Of a DNA stretch of 64,000 bases, positions 16,930 through 25,705 are shown one piece after another. Position 1 is the first letter of the stretch. Each line of letters starts with the position of its first letter. A program made the position numbers and the translations under genes. The notes under the pieces were generated by a model, which ran no database searches, was not told the origin of the DNA, and worked only from the letters and a program-made list of their open reading frames with translations. This DNA comes from Poriferisodalis sp964484385 (lineage in GTDB: Bacteria > Actinomycetota > Acidimicrobiia > Acidimicrobiales > Poriferisodalaceae), in assembly GCA_964484385.1 (NCBI GenBank), contig CAZAFV010000001.1, forward strand, positions 122,041-186,040, given 5' to 3'.

Positions 16930-18602
16930 CACCCCGTCCGGCTCGCCGGGCTACCGAGCGCGAGAGGCTTCGCCGTTTGGTCGTGCGAGCAGTGCGAGGC
17001 GCCGACGGCGTACTGCACAGGTGGGCACGCGGACCGTACGAGTCGACACTTGCCATCACGGCCTTGGTCGTGCTGGCCGCCGCCTCGCCGGTGTTCGCGA
17101 TGTGCGCGGTGTTCGACTGGCTGTTCGGAGGACGGGTTGCTGCGAGCGGCGAATCCGGCACCGATGCCGTACCGCTGCTGGTTGCCGGCGCTGCCGTCGC
17201 GGTGTTCGCCCTGGGACTGTTGCGCCTGTGCCGGTTCGAGCGGCGCATCACCGAGCGCCAGACCTTGACGGCGCTGGTGCTCGGATCATTCGCAGCGGTG
17301 GCCGCCGTCGCGATTGCACATCTCGCGACCGGCGCAGTGGAACCCGGTGCGTTGGCAACCGCATTTGCCGAGGCAGCGGCGACGGTCACCGGCACCAACA
17401 GCACGACGATCTCCGGGGCTGGCCTCGGCGGCGGGATGCTGGCGCTGCGAGCAGTGGGGCAGTGGCTGGGCGGGGCAGCATTCATCGTGGTGCTCGTCCG
17501 CGTGCTGCCCCATCTCGGCGTCGGCGGCTTGGACACCGACGGGGGAGTGGCGACCCGTTCGGCTCGCAGGCTGGCACCCCGCAGTGCTGGCACGATGGGC
17601 CGCCTCCTGCTGCTGTACGGCGCGCTCACGGTGCTGGTTGCGGTCGGTTTTGCACTCGCCGGCATGCCGCTGCTGCAGAGCGGGCTGCACGCACTGACCA
17701 CGGCGTCGACCGGTGGCTTCTCCACGCAGGCGGCCTCCCTAGGCGCATTCGACTCGGCAGCCATCGAATGGGTGGCGATCTTCGGCATGGCGGCTGGAGG
17801 TGTGAGCCTGCCGCTCATGTTCCTGGCGATCCGGCGCCGTGACCCGGCCCGGTTCATTCGCAGCTACGAATTCCGGCTGTACATCACCCTGATCATCTTT
17901 GCCGCGGTGGCGGTGGCGCTGTTGCCACGCGACGGTGTCGGCTGGACGCACATCTTCGGCGGCGAACACATCCGTGAGTCGTTGTTTGCGGTGGTGTCGG
18001 TGATCTCGACCACCGGCTTCCAGACCACATCGCTCGTTGAGCTGTCGATCGGCAGCCAGGCGCTCCTGATGGTCCTCATGCTGATCGGCGGCATGAGCGC
18101 GTCGATGGCCGGCGGATTCAAGGTGGTGCGGCTGCTGACACTGGCGTCCTTCATCGGACGGGAACTGCGTCGAGCCATCTACCCGTCACTCACCGAACGG
18201 CTGCGCCTGGGCCGCTCGACCATCTCCGAAACTACGATCGGCCGCATCACCGGCGAGCTGCTGCTGGCAGCGCTGCTGATCATCCCTGCCTCCATCGTTC
18301 TGGGCGCCAGCGGGCTGAACATCGTCGATGCGCTGACCTACGCCGTGTCCACGCTGTCGAACGTCGGGCCTGCGATGGCCGCCGCGGACTCGACCGGGCA
18401 CCTCGCCGTCGAGGGATCGACCGGCCACCTCGACGCGGTCAACTGGCTAGGTCGCATCACGGCCGGGCTGCTCATGATGTGCGGGCGCATGTCGGTGACC
18501 GCCGCGGCTGTGGCGCTGAGCGTCGCTGCCTATCCGGCGGTGGCTGCAGTTCGACATGGGCAGTGGCGTCGGCGCAGGCCTCACGGAGTGAGAGTGCGAT
18601 GA
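16926..18602 (+). CDS. trkH: TrkH-family potassium transporter, first copy (altered first pore loop)
   Basis: A 558-residue membrane protein with the four pore-loop plan of TrkH. Loops two to four look normal: ALTTASTGGFSTQ, VISTTGFQTTS with IGGMSASMAGGFKVVR after it, and STLSNVGPAM. The first loop reads TVTGTNSTTISGAG where family members usually have SGFTTTG, so the first quarter of the selectivity filter is changed. The N-terminal 45 residues are basic and cytoplasmic. GTG 16926 overlaps the trkA stop, so it belongs to the same operon, and its end overlaps the second TrkH gene by four bases. Confidence 0.9.
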   Translation: MTPRPARRATERERLRRLVVRAVRGADGVLHRWARGPYESTLAITALVVLAAASPVFAMCAVFDWLFGGRVAASGESGTDAVPLLVAGAAVAVFALGLLRLCRFERRITERQTLTALVLGSFAAVAAVAIAHLATGAVEPGALATAFAEAAATVTGTNSTTISGAGLGGGMLALRAVGQWLGGAAFIVVLVRVLPHLGVGGLDTDGGVATRSARRLAPRSAGTMGRLLLLYGALTVLVAVGFALAGMPLLQSGLHALTTASTGGFSTQAASLGAFDSAAIEWVAIFGMAAGGVSLPLMFLAIRRRDPARFIRSYEFRLYITLIIFAAVAVALLPRDGVGWTHIFGGEHIRESLFAVVSVISTTGFQTTSLVELSIGSQALLMVLMLIGGMSASMAGGFKVVRLLTLASFIGRELRRAIYPSLTERLRLGRSTISETTIGRITGELLLAALLIIPASIVLGASGLNIVDALTYAVSTLSNVGPAMAAADSTGHLAVEGSTGHLDAVNWLGRITAGLLMMCGRMSVTAAAVALSVAAYPAVAAVRHGQWRRRRPHGVRVR

Positions 18603-20149
18603 GCGGGCTGGGGCAACGACGCTTCGAATCCACCCCCGTGCACATCAGTGGGGTGGCACTGATGTTCGTGGGGATCGGCATGGCGCTCTCCGCCGTGGTC
18701 GCGCTCATGGACGGCGGCGGAGGTGCGCTCGCGCTGGGGACTTCGGCAGCTATCACCGCTGGCGTGGGCAGCGCCATGAACCGCAGCACTACGGCGTCGG
18801 ATCGGGCAGATTCCCCGCTGGCGTTTGCCTCGGTGGCATGGGCATGGCTGGCGGTCTCGATAGCCGGCACGATGCCGTACCTGTTCAGCGGGGTGATCGG
18901 ATGGAGCGAGGCCGACAACGCGCTGTTCGAGTCCATCTCCGGATTCACCTGCACCGGCGCCACGATCCTGGCCGACATCGACGGGGTTGCCCACGGGATT
19001 CTCTTCTTCCGCAGCCTGACCCAATGGTTCGGCGGCATGGGCTTGATCGTGCTTGCAGTGAGCGTGCTGCCCGCACTGAAGGTGGGCGGCTTGGAACTGA
19101 TCGCCAACGAGGCACCCGGCCCGACAGCTGATCGCTTCACGCCGCGGATCGCCGCCACGGCCCGCCGGCTGTGGATGCTGTACGGGGCGTTCACGCTGGC
19201 GGTGGCGCTCGCCCTGCTGGCAGCGGGAACCAGCCTGTTCGACGCCGTAACGCACGCATTCACCACCGTGGCAACCGGAGGCTTCTCGACGCACTCGGCA
19301 TCGATTGCCTATTTCGACTCGGTGGCTGTCGAGCTGGTGTTCATCGTCGGCATGATCACCTGCGGCGCGAGCTTCTCGATCCATTGGCACGTGATCACGC
19401 GCACCAAGTCACAGCGCCGGAGCTATTCGGAGTTGCGCTGGTATCTAGCGCTCATCGGCGGTGCCGCCATTGCCCTGCTGGTGCTGAATTCAGGCAAGCT
19501 CGGTCTCGGCGACAACCTCCGGGAGGCGGCGTTCTACGCAGCCTCGCTGGGGTCGAATACCGGCTACGGCCTCACTGATTATGCGCACGAGCAATTCTGG
19601 ACACCCTCGGCGCAACTGGTGCTGCTGGCCCTGTTCGTGATCGGCGGCATGACAGGCTCGACCGCGGGCGGCATCAAAGTGCTGCGCCTGCAAATCGTGG
19701 CCCGCTACGCGATCCGGGAGGTCATCCGCGCGCGCCACCGCAGGGCTGTGCTGCCGATGCGCCTCGGCGACACCACCGTGGCCGAGGACGTCGCGGCCCG
19801 AGCTCTGGGCTTTGTGCTGCTGTATCTGGGCCTTGCTCTGGCAGGCGGCGTGCTGATGACTGCGCTGGGCAACGATCTCGAGACGGGATTCTCCGGTGCC
19901 GTCTCCGCCATCGGCACGGTGGGCCCGGCGCTGGGCGAGGCGGGACCGACGAGTTCAGCGCTTGCGTTCGAACGTGCATCGCGGCCGGTGATGATGGTGC
20001 TCATGCTGTTCGGCCGGCTCGAGGTGTTCCCCACGATGCTGATGTTCGTGGCGGCGGTGCGTGCCGGCACTCGCTCGCGCTACCGGCGACCGACAGCCAC
20101 ACGGGGACCCCGCCGGCTCACACGGCTCCCTGCGCGCAAGGGAAGTTGA
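18599..20149 (+). CDS. trkH: TrkH-family potassium transporter, second copy
   Basis: A 516-residue TrkH with canonical loops: FESISGFTCTGATIL followed by FFRSLTQWFGGMGLIVLAVS, then FTTVATGGFSTHSASIAYFDS, then SLGSNTGYGLTDY with IGGMTGSTAGGIKVLR, and AVSAIGTVGPAL. ATG 18599 overlaps the stop of the first copy as ATGA, so trkA, trkH and trkH form one transcription unit. TrkH works as a dimer, so the two proteins may form homodimers with different properties or a heterodimer. The stop is directly against that of the convergent lipoprotein gene. Confidence 0.93.
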   Translation: MSGLGQRRFESTPVHISGVALMFVGIGMALSAVVALMDGGGGALALGTSAAITAGVGSAMNRSTTASDRADSPLAFASVAWAWLAVSIAGTMPYLFSGVIGWSEADNALFESISGFTCTGATILADIDGVAHGILFFRSLTQWFGGMGLIVLAVSVLPALKVGGLELIANEAPGPTADRFTPRIAATARRLWMLYGAFTLAVALALLAAGTSLFDAVTHAFTTVATGGFSTHSASIAYFDSVAVELVFIVGMITCGASFSIHWHVITRTKSQRRSYSELRWYLALIGGAAIALLVLNSGKLGLGDNLREAAFYAASLGSNTGYGLTDYAHEQFWTPSAQLVLLALFVIGGMTGSTAGGIKVLRLQIVARYAIREVIRARHRRAVLPMRLGDTTVAEDVAARALGFVLLYLGLALAGGVLMTALGNDLETGFSGAVSAIGTVGPALGEAGPTSSALAFERASRPVMMVLMLFGRLEVFPTMLMFVAAVRAGTRSRYRRPTATRGPRRLTRLPARKGS

Positions 20150-20818
20150 TCATGACGAGACTGAGCGCAGCGGGGTCAGCGGCATCAGCTCGCTGAAGTC
20201 GTCAACCCGCAGCACGCGGGGCAGTTCACCTGGCCGCACTTGAGCAATCGTGCCAGCGCCGTCGGGAAGCGATTGTGCCACCCCGTCGAGAAAGAACAAC
20301 ACGCCCTGGCTGTCACGTGCGAGCGCCGAGGCGGTGAGCACGAGCTGCGCCACTGCGCGTACTCGCTGCGCTCCCTCTACTTCGAAGAAGACCTCGTTGA
20401 GGTGGATCGACACGACGTTGTTGCGCAGGAGTTGAACGTCCACGACTTCGGTGCCAGCCGGGATCGCTGACTCCAGGCCGTTCTCGGCTTCGGTCGGTGT
20501 CGGACCAGCCAACAGGTTGTTGAGCGGAGCATCGAGGAAGACAGGCGCAGCGAGGGGCCGCTGCAGCTCCACGAGCAATCCGTCACGCAGGAAATAGACA
20601 GCGTGCAAGGACGTCGTGGGCGTGTCGGGTTCCGCACCGACCACCGGTTCGTTCCGGTCGGGAAACACGCCTGCCGGCACTTCGATGTGAGTGGGAGCTT
20701 CATCGGTGGGCAGACCGCACGCAGCGGCCGCGAGCGCGCACATCATCGGCGCGCAGACGCGCCTCAGCACGGGCCTGCGCGGCATGCGCCTGCTCCGCTT
20801 GCAACGGGGCCGTCTCAC
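20150..20818 (-). CDS. GerMN-domain lipoprotein, LpqB-like but short
   Basis: A 222-residue exported protein. A basic start is followed by a hydrophobic stretch and a degenerate lipobox AAAC at C34. The body, DGLLVELQRPLAAPVFLDAP, NNLLAGPTPTEAENGLESAIP, TEVVDVQLLRNNVVSIHLNE, is a GerMN domain. In actinobacteria the lipoprotein LpqB, with GerMN plus a C-terminal propeller of several hundred residues, sits directly after MtrB. This gene has the same position but stops after GerMN. GTG 20818 overlaps the kinase stop. It probably modulates the sensor kinase from outside the membrane, by analogy to LpqB. Confidence 0.8.
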   Translation of the reverse strand: MRRPRCKRSRRMPRRPVLRRVCAPMMCALAAAACGLPTDEAPTHIEVPAGVFPDRNEPVVGAEPDTPTTSLHAVYFLRDGLLVELQRPLAAPVFLDAPLNNLLAGPTPTEAENGLESAIPAGTEVVDVQLLRNNVVSIHLNEVFFEVEGAQRVRAVAQLVLTASALARDSQGVLFFLDGVAQSLPDGAGTIAQVRPGELPRVLRVDDFSELMPLTPLRSVSS

Positions 20819-22230
20819 CGGTGCCCCGCAATGGGAAGCTCGACCACGAAACGGGCGCCGCGCTCGCCGTCAGGCCGTGACTCGACACGCACTGAGCCGC
20901 CGTGGCGCCGGGTGTGCTCGTACACCAGGGCCAGACCGAGACCGGCGCCAGTGCCCGCACCTCGCTTGCGCGCCGCGGCGCCGCGTGTAAAGCGCTCAAA
21001 AACCAGATCACGCTCGGAGGGCGTGACGCCCGGCCCGTCGTCCTCGACGGCGACACGCACCAGGTTGCCGGGCCGTGAAATCCCCACCCGGGTGACACCG
21101 CCTCCGTGCTTTTCGGCATTGCGCAGCAGGTTGTCGAAGACCTGTGCGAGCCCTCGCTTGTCGCCGATCACCACAGCATCCGTGGCAGCAGCGCTGATGT
21201 TCAGCTCTACATCGGGCCCGAGGGTGCCGACGCGATGCTGGACCAGCTCTGTGATGTTGACGAGACCTCGCTCGAAGACCGATCCGTCGGCGTCAGGTCG
21301 GGAGATCTCCAAGAGATCCTGCACGAGCTGCTGGAATCTGTCGACTTCGGCTGCGAGCAGATCCAGTGCCGTTGCTCCTTGAGCGGACAGCTCATCGCGG
21401 TGGCCGTTCAGATAGTCGATCGAGCTTCGCAGGGTCTGCAGCGGCGATCGCAGTTCATGGCTCACATCGGACGCGAATCTCGCGTCGCGTGCAATGCGGC
21501 GCTCCATGGCATCGGCCATGTCGTTGAACGACTCGACGATCACGGCGAGGTCGGGATCGTCACTGCGTTCAACTCGCGTGTCGAATCGACCGTGCGCGAT
21601 CGAGTTCGCAGCGTCGGACACGGTTGCGAGCGGCCGCAGCAGTCGCCCGCCGGCCCAGGCCCCGACGGCAACACCGATCAGCACCGTCAGGGCCGCTCCG
21701 ACACCCAGAATCAGGCGCAAGCTGGCAAGCGTGGCCTCGATCTCGGAGAGGGGGACGACCTCGAAGTAGAGCGTCTCGCTGAGCTGCGATACTGCAGCCG
21801 GGCGCAGCCGCAAACCCAACGCGAGCTGGGGGACACCGTCGAGCCGGTACCGCATCGCGTGGGCCTGATCGGATCGCTCGACTGCCTCCACGAGCTCATC
21901 AGGAAGGTCGCTGGGCACGAGGGACGGCGACCGCCAGATGTCGGCCCCGGTCCGGACAATGGAACGGCTGCCGCTGAGGCTCGGGAGCGATTCGAGCAGC
22001 ACCGCGAAGTCAGGACTCTCTGCGCGTAGCGAGCCCTGCACCTGGGTGGCGTTGGCGAAGAACTGAGCCTCAGAGGAGTCCTGGCGCAGACCCAGCATTG
22101 AGCCTCGGGAGAGGCTGTAGGTCATCACCACGAGCAGGAACGCCGCCAGCAACGCGCCCAGAGTAAATGCACCGACGACGCGGGCGCGAAGCGGCAACCG
22201 GCGCAGGGGCCGCGGCCAGCGCAGCCTCAT
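20815..22230 (-). CDS. mtrB: Sensor histidine kinase, MtrB-like
   Basis: A 471-residue membrane kinase. Membrane segments at about 16-39 and 173-194 flank an extracellular sensor of roughly 130 residues. A HAMP domain follows (about 195-248), then the phospho-acceptor His258 in SDVSHELRSPLQTLR, the N box NLLRNAEKHGG, and EDDGPGV with GAGLGLALV for ATP binding. ATG 22230 comes one base after the regulator stop. Gene order regulator-kinase-GerMN lipoprotein identifies it as the MtrB type, which in relatives responds to wall state and division. Confidence 0.88.
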   Translation of the reverse strand: MRLRWPRPLRRLPLRARVVGAFTLGALLAAFLLVVMTYSLSRGSMLGLRQDSSEAQFFANATQVQGSLRAESPDFAVLLESLPSLSGSRSIVRTGADIWRSPSLVPSDLPDELVEAVERSDQAHAMRYRLDGVPQLALGLRLRPAAVSQLSETLYFEVVPLSEIEATLASLRLILGVGAALTVLIGVAVGAWAGGRLLRPLATVSDAANSIAHGRFDTRVERSDDPDLAVIVESFNDMADAMERRIARDARFASDVSHELRSPLQTLRSSIDYLNGHRDELSAQGATALDLLAAEVDRFQQLVQDLLEISRPDADGSVFERGLVNITELVQHRVGTLGPDVELNISAAATDAVVIGDKRGLAQVFDNLLRNAEKHGGGVTRVGISRPGNLVRVAVEDDGPGVTPSERDLVFERFTRGAAARKRGAGTGAGLGLALVYEHTRRHGGSVRVESRPDGERGARFVVELPIAGHR

Positions 22231-22231
22231 G

Positions 22232-22912
22232 TCACGCCCGCAGCTTGTAACCCAGGCCGCGAGCTGTTGCGACGTAGCGCGGGCTGGCTGGATCGTCCTC
22301 GATCTTGAGGCGCAGCCGGCGGACATGCACATCCACCAGCCGACCGTCGCCGAAGTAGTCGTAGCCCCAGACTCGTTCGAGCAGCTGCTCGCGACTCATC
22401 ACCTTGCCGGGATTGTCGGACAGTTCGCAGAGCAGACGGAACTCCGTCTTGGTCAGGTGCAACTCGTCGCCGCTCTTCGTCACGACGCCCTCGTCGGGAT
22501 AGATATCGAGGTCGCCGACGGTTCGTGGCAGGCCACTGCCGTCCACGGTCCGGCTGCGCCGCAGCAGGGCCCTGATGCGCGCCGACAACTCCTTCGGGGC
22601 GAAGGGCTTGGTGAGGTAGTCGTCGGCTCCGGCCTCGAGCCCTGCAACGACATCGTGGGTGTCATCGCGAGCGGTCACCATGATGATCGGCACATGGCTG
22701 ATCCGCCTGATGGAGCGGCACAGCTCGAACCCGTCGAGACCGGGCAGCATGATGTCGACGAGCACGACATCGGTGCTCTCGGGTGTGAATCGCTCGAGGG
22801 CCTCCTCGCACGACTCGGCCTCGCTGACCTGCCAGCCTTCGTCCTCCAGTGCGAGGCGCAGCGCTGTACGGATCCGTTCGTCGTCTTCGACTGCGAGAAC
22901 GTTGGTCGTCAA
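22232..22912 (-). CDS. mtrA: OmpR-family response regulator, MtrA-like
   Basis: A 226-residue regulator. The receiver has the acid pair ED at 9-10, phospho-acceptor D53 in LVDIMLPGLDG, and K in YLTKPFAPKEL. The winged-helix domain carries LTKTEFRLLCEL and VWGYDYFGDGRLVDVHVRRLR, very close to MtrA. A TTG start at 22912 is preferred: it gives LTTNVLAVEDD, lies behind a strong AAAGGAG site at 22920-22926, and its TTGA overlaps the stop of the upstream small gene. It should control genes for cell wall remodelling and division. Confidence 0.9.
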   Translation of the reverse strand: MTTNVLAVEDDERIRTALRLALEDEGWQVSEAESCEEALERFTPESTDVVLVDIMLPGLDGFELCRSIRRISHVPIIMVTARDDTHDVVAGLEAGADDYLTKPFAPKELSARIRALLRRSRTVDGSGLPRTVGDLDIYPDEGVVTKSGDELHLTKTEFRLLCELSDNPGKVMSREQLLERVWGYDYFGDGRLVDVHVRRLRLKIEDDPASPRYVATARGLGYKLRA

Positions 22913-23229
22913 CGCCGTGCTCCTTTCTTGCGGAGCTGTACCGAGGCCTGGTCGGCCCACTCGCTCATGGAGCGCAGCACGAGGGCCGCGAGCGCAGCCA
23001 CCCCAGCAGCGGCGGCGAGGGCGCCGATCGCCGTTCCGCCCAGCGCCGGGCCGACGCATCCCCCGCTGCACTGCAGGGCACTCGTCGCATAGCCCGCGAG
23101 GCCGCCGCAGACCGCCGCAACGACAATCGCACCGAAGGCCAAGGCCCTGGCCAGCACCGACGGCAGCGCGGTAGGCGCCGCAGTGAGTCCAATGCCGTCG
23201 CCATCGTCGTGCATGCTCACCTGCGCCAT
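22909..23229 (-). CDS. Small two-segment membrane protein ahead of the MtrA-like gene
   Basis: A 106-residue protein with two hydrophobic helices (about 26-47 and 61-84) separated by a CSGGCVGPALGG loop with two Cys, and a basic C-terminus. No family is recognised. Its TGA overlaps the TTG of the regulator gene, so the two are translationally coupled and it may be part of the sensory system. ATG 23229 is used, but the same frame stays open to ATG 23337 inside repeat copy C, which would add 36 residues beginning MAKPWPERPMSPYRM. Confidence 0.62.
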   Translation of the reverse strand: MAQVSMHDDGDGIGLTAAPTALPSVLARALAFGAIVVAAVCGGLAGYATSALQCSGGCVGPALGGTAIGALAAAAGVAALAALVLRSMSEWADQASVQLRKKGARR

Positions 23230-23268
23230 GGTACGGCCAGGCGTTGGGTGCGTCGTCAATCGCCTGTC

Positions 23269-23350
23269 TTTCCCGCACATGTTCCCTGTCTCCATGCGAT
23301 ACGGGCTCATGGGCCGCTCGGGCCACGGCTTCGCCATTGGGCTCAGCCTC
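23269..23350 (-). repeat. Interspersed repeat, copy C
   Basis: An 82-bp copy read leftward: GAGGCTGAGCCCA, ATGGCGAAGCCGTGGCCCGA, and a tail GGGAACATGTGCGGGAAA. The conserved ATG (23337) is in frame with the small membrane protein downstream, so this copy may supply that gene with an alternative start. It lies between that gene and the divergent NUDIX gene. Confidence 0.8.
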
Positions 23351-23370
23351 TTGCGTGGCAGACTGCGCCA

Positions 23371-23877
23371 ATGCCGCCTGACGTGCATCGATGGGCTGTC
23401 GCCGGCGGCATCCTCGCGCGTGGTGATGCCGTGCTCATGGTCAACAACCGGCGGCGCAACGGCAGCACCGACTGGAGCACGCCGGGCGGTGTGGTCGATC
23501 CGGGCGAGACGGTGCTCGGAGCATTGACGCGTGAGGTAGCCGAAGAAACTGGCCTGCAGGTATCGGCCTGGGACGGCCCGCTGTACATCGTTGAGGCAGA
23601 TGGCAGCGACGGACCCGGCTGGTTCCTGACGGTGGAGGTTCACGAAGCCCAGCACTGGAGCGGCGATCTGGATGTCGCCGATCCCGACGGCATCGTCTTC
23701 GATGCCCAGTGGGTACGCGTCGGTGAACTCGAAGATCTGCTCACCGGCCAGTACGCATGGATGGCTGAGCCATTGCTGATGTACCTCGCAGGCAGTGCTC
23801 CGCGAGGCCATGTGTTCCGGTACACGGTGACCGGGGACCATCGCGACGGATTGGTGGTGACGCAGGCCACCTCATGA
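23371..23877 (+). CDS. NUDIX hydrolase
   Basis: A 168-residue pyrophosphohydrolase. The Nudix box spans residues 39-61, with GGVVDPGETVLGALTREVAE followed by ETGL, and all metal-binding Glu residues are present. The flanks, AVAGGILARGDAVLMVNNRR and WVRVGELEDLL, are standard. Such enzymes split nucleoside diphosphates linked to another group; the exact substrate is unknown. It overlaps dinB by four bases (ATGA at 23874), which hints at a nucleotide-pool or DNA-damage link but may only reflect compactness. No clear ribosome site is visible before the ATG. Confidence 0.88.
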   Translation: MPPDVHRWAVAGGILARGDAVLMVNNRRRNGSTDWSTPGGVVDPGETVLGALTREVAEETGLQVSAWDGPLYIVEADGSDGPGWFLTVEVHEAQHWSGDLDVADPDGIVFDAQWVRVGELEDLLTGQYAWMAEPLLMYLAGSAPRGHVFRYTVTGDHRDGLVVTQATS

Positions 23878-25238
23878 GCCAGCCACAGCGTCGACCGCCC
23901 GGCGAGCTGCCGATCCTTCATGTTGATATGGACGCGTTCTACGTGGAAGTCGAACGCATGCGCGATCCATCGCTGATCGGGCGTCCCGTGATTGTCGGGG
24001 GATCCGGCAGGAGAGGTGTTGTTGCATCCGCCAGCTACGAAGCGCGGGCAGCAGGCGTGCACGCAGCCATGCCGACCGCGCAGGCACGCCGCCTCTGCCC
24101 GTCCGCAGTCGTAGTCACCTCCGACTTCTCCGGCTACATCGAAGCCTCATCGGCGATCGCGGAGGTCTTCGAGTCGGTCACCCCCCACGTGGAGCCCATT
24201 GCGCTGGATGAGGCCTTCCTGGATGTCTCCGGTGCCCACCGGTTGTTTGGCTCATCGTCGGAGATCGCCTGGCACTTGCGCAACGCCGTACGGGAAGCGG
24301 TGGCCCTGGACTGTTCTGTCGGCGTTGCGTCGAACAAGACGCTGGCAAAGCTCGCGTCGGTCGCGGCCAAGCCGGCCGTGCACCCTGATGGACCCCGGCC
24401 GGGGCTCGGCGTCTGTGTGGTGAGTGTCGCGGATGAATTGGACTTCCTTCAGGCTCATCGTGTGGAGGCGTTGTGGGGGGTCGGCCCCGTGACGCTCCGC
24501 CGGCTGAATGAGATCAACGTCTCTACCGTGGGCGACCTGGCGGCTGTGTCGCTGGAGCGGCTGGTTTCGACTGTCGGTGCCGCGCACGGAGCGCATCTCG
24601 CAGCGCTGGCGCAGGGAATCGACGACCGGCCGGTTCATCGGGGCGGACTCCCGCGTTCGGTGAGCCACGAGCAGACGTTCGAGACCGATCTGACCGGTGC
24701 CGATCGCGTCCGCAGCGAAGCGGTGCGCCTCGCGGACGCCGTCGCATCACGCCTGCGCGCCAACGGGCTGTCGGGGCGGACCGTGACCGTAAAAGTCAAG
24801 CATCCCGACTTCTCGTTGCGGACGCGAGCACACACGCTCCCCGAGCCGATCCAGACCGGCCATGCGCTTGCCCACGTTGCGCAGAAGCTGATCGGCTCGC
24901 TGGATCTTCACGGAGGAATCCGCTTGCTGGGAGTTGCCGTATCGAACCTGGAAGAAACGGCGTCTGCAGAAATGGAGTCTGCGACAAGGTCAGCCGACGA
25001 GTGCGAGGCGGCCCCGGCGCAGCCTCATCAGATGGCACTCGACTTGGATCTGCCGCCCGATGCCCAGCATGAGCGCGGTGACGAGACAATTCGGGGACCG
25101 ACGGGCGACACCGAGCTCGATCTCCGGCTGGCAGTTGCCCTTGATGCCATCCGAAACCGTTTCGGCCGCACTGTGATCGCCCATGGCTCAGCAGCTCTGC
25201 GTGATGGCACGCCAGGCGAGCGTCGCTGGGGTCGCTGA
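23874..25238 (+). CDS. dinB: DNA polymerase IV (Y-family)
   Basis: A 454-residue translesion polymerase. The catalytic acids are in HVDMDAFYVEVE (near residue 17) and ALDEAFLDVSG (near 110). The steric segment ASYEARAAGVHAAMP is kept, as are the helix-hairpin-helix GVGPVTLRRLNEI and the little-finger region ending near residue 360. A candidate beta-clamp motif, QMALDL, lies near residue 386, followed by about 60 extra residues rich in charged amino acids. The start overlaps the NUDIX stop by four bases. No SOS box was seen upstream. Confidence 0.92.
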   Translation: MSQPQRRPPGELPILHVDMDAFYVEVERMRDPSLIGRPVIVGGSGRRGVVASASYEARAAGVHAAMPTAQARRLCPSAVVVTSDFSGYIEASSAIAEVFESVTPHVEPIALDEAFLDVSGAHRLFGSSSEIAWHLRNAVREAVALDCSVGVASNKTLAKLASVAAKPAVHPDGPRPGLGVCVVSVADELDFLQAHRVEALWGVGPVTLRRLNEINVSTVGDLAAVSLERLVSTVGAAHGAHLAALAQGIDDRPVHRGGLPRSVSHEQTFETDLTGADRVRSEAVRLADAVASRLRANGLSGRTVTVKVKHPDFSLRTRAHTLPEPIQTGHALAHVAQKLIGSLDLHGGIRLLGVAVSNLEETASAEMESATRSADECEAAPAQPHQMALDLDLPPDAQHERGDETIRGPTGDTELDLRLAVALDAIRNRFGRTVIAHGSAALRDGTPGERRWGR

Positions 25239-25327
25239 GCACATTCCCTGGGGGGTGCGTGGAAGTAGGGCCGAGCGCAGTCCTACACTGGCAGCAACAT
25301 CGGCAATACAGCATTTGGAGCCTGTGC

Positions 25328-25705
25328 GTGCCGCTTTCGGAAGACGAACAACGGATCCTGCTCGAGATCGAGAAGGACTTCTACGACACCGATCCCGAGT
25401 TCGCGCGGGAGGTGTCGGAAACCACGCTGACTCGCCACGCGCTGCGCAACATCCGCTGGGCAGTGCTCGGGGGCGTCTTGGGGCTGGTCTGCATCGGCTT
25501 GGGTCTGCAGGTGCACTTCGCGCTGTCGTTCGTCGCCTTCCTAGTGGTGTTTGCCAGCGCGGTGGTGATCGAGCGCAACGTGCGCAAGATGGGCAGGCTG
25601 GGGCTTGAGAAGGTCTCGGATTCGATCGCCAAGCGGTCGCGGCCCTCCAATCCGGATTCCTTCGGCGACCGCATGCGGCGCCGCTTCCGCAACGACCCCA
25701 GCTAA
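25328..25705 (+). CDS. DUF3040 small membrane protein
   Basis: A 125-residue protein beginning PLSEDEQRILLEIEKDFYDTDPEFA, the signature of actinobacterial DUF3040 proteins, followed by two membrane helices (about 44-62 and 66-82) and a basic tail. GTG 25328 gives exactly the family N-terminus; the open frame to 25259 adds nothing recognisable. A TACACT at 25284-25289 could be a -10 element but no good -35 accompanies it. Function is unknown. The gene converges on the transglutaminase gene with overlapping ends. Confidence 0.85.
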   Translation: MPLSEDEQRILLEIEKDFYDTDPEFAREVSETTLTRHALRNIRWAVLGGVLGLVCIGLGLQVHFALSFVAFLVVFASAVVIERNVRKMGRLGLEKVSDSIAKRSRPSNPDSFGDRMRRRFRNDPS

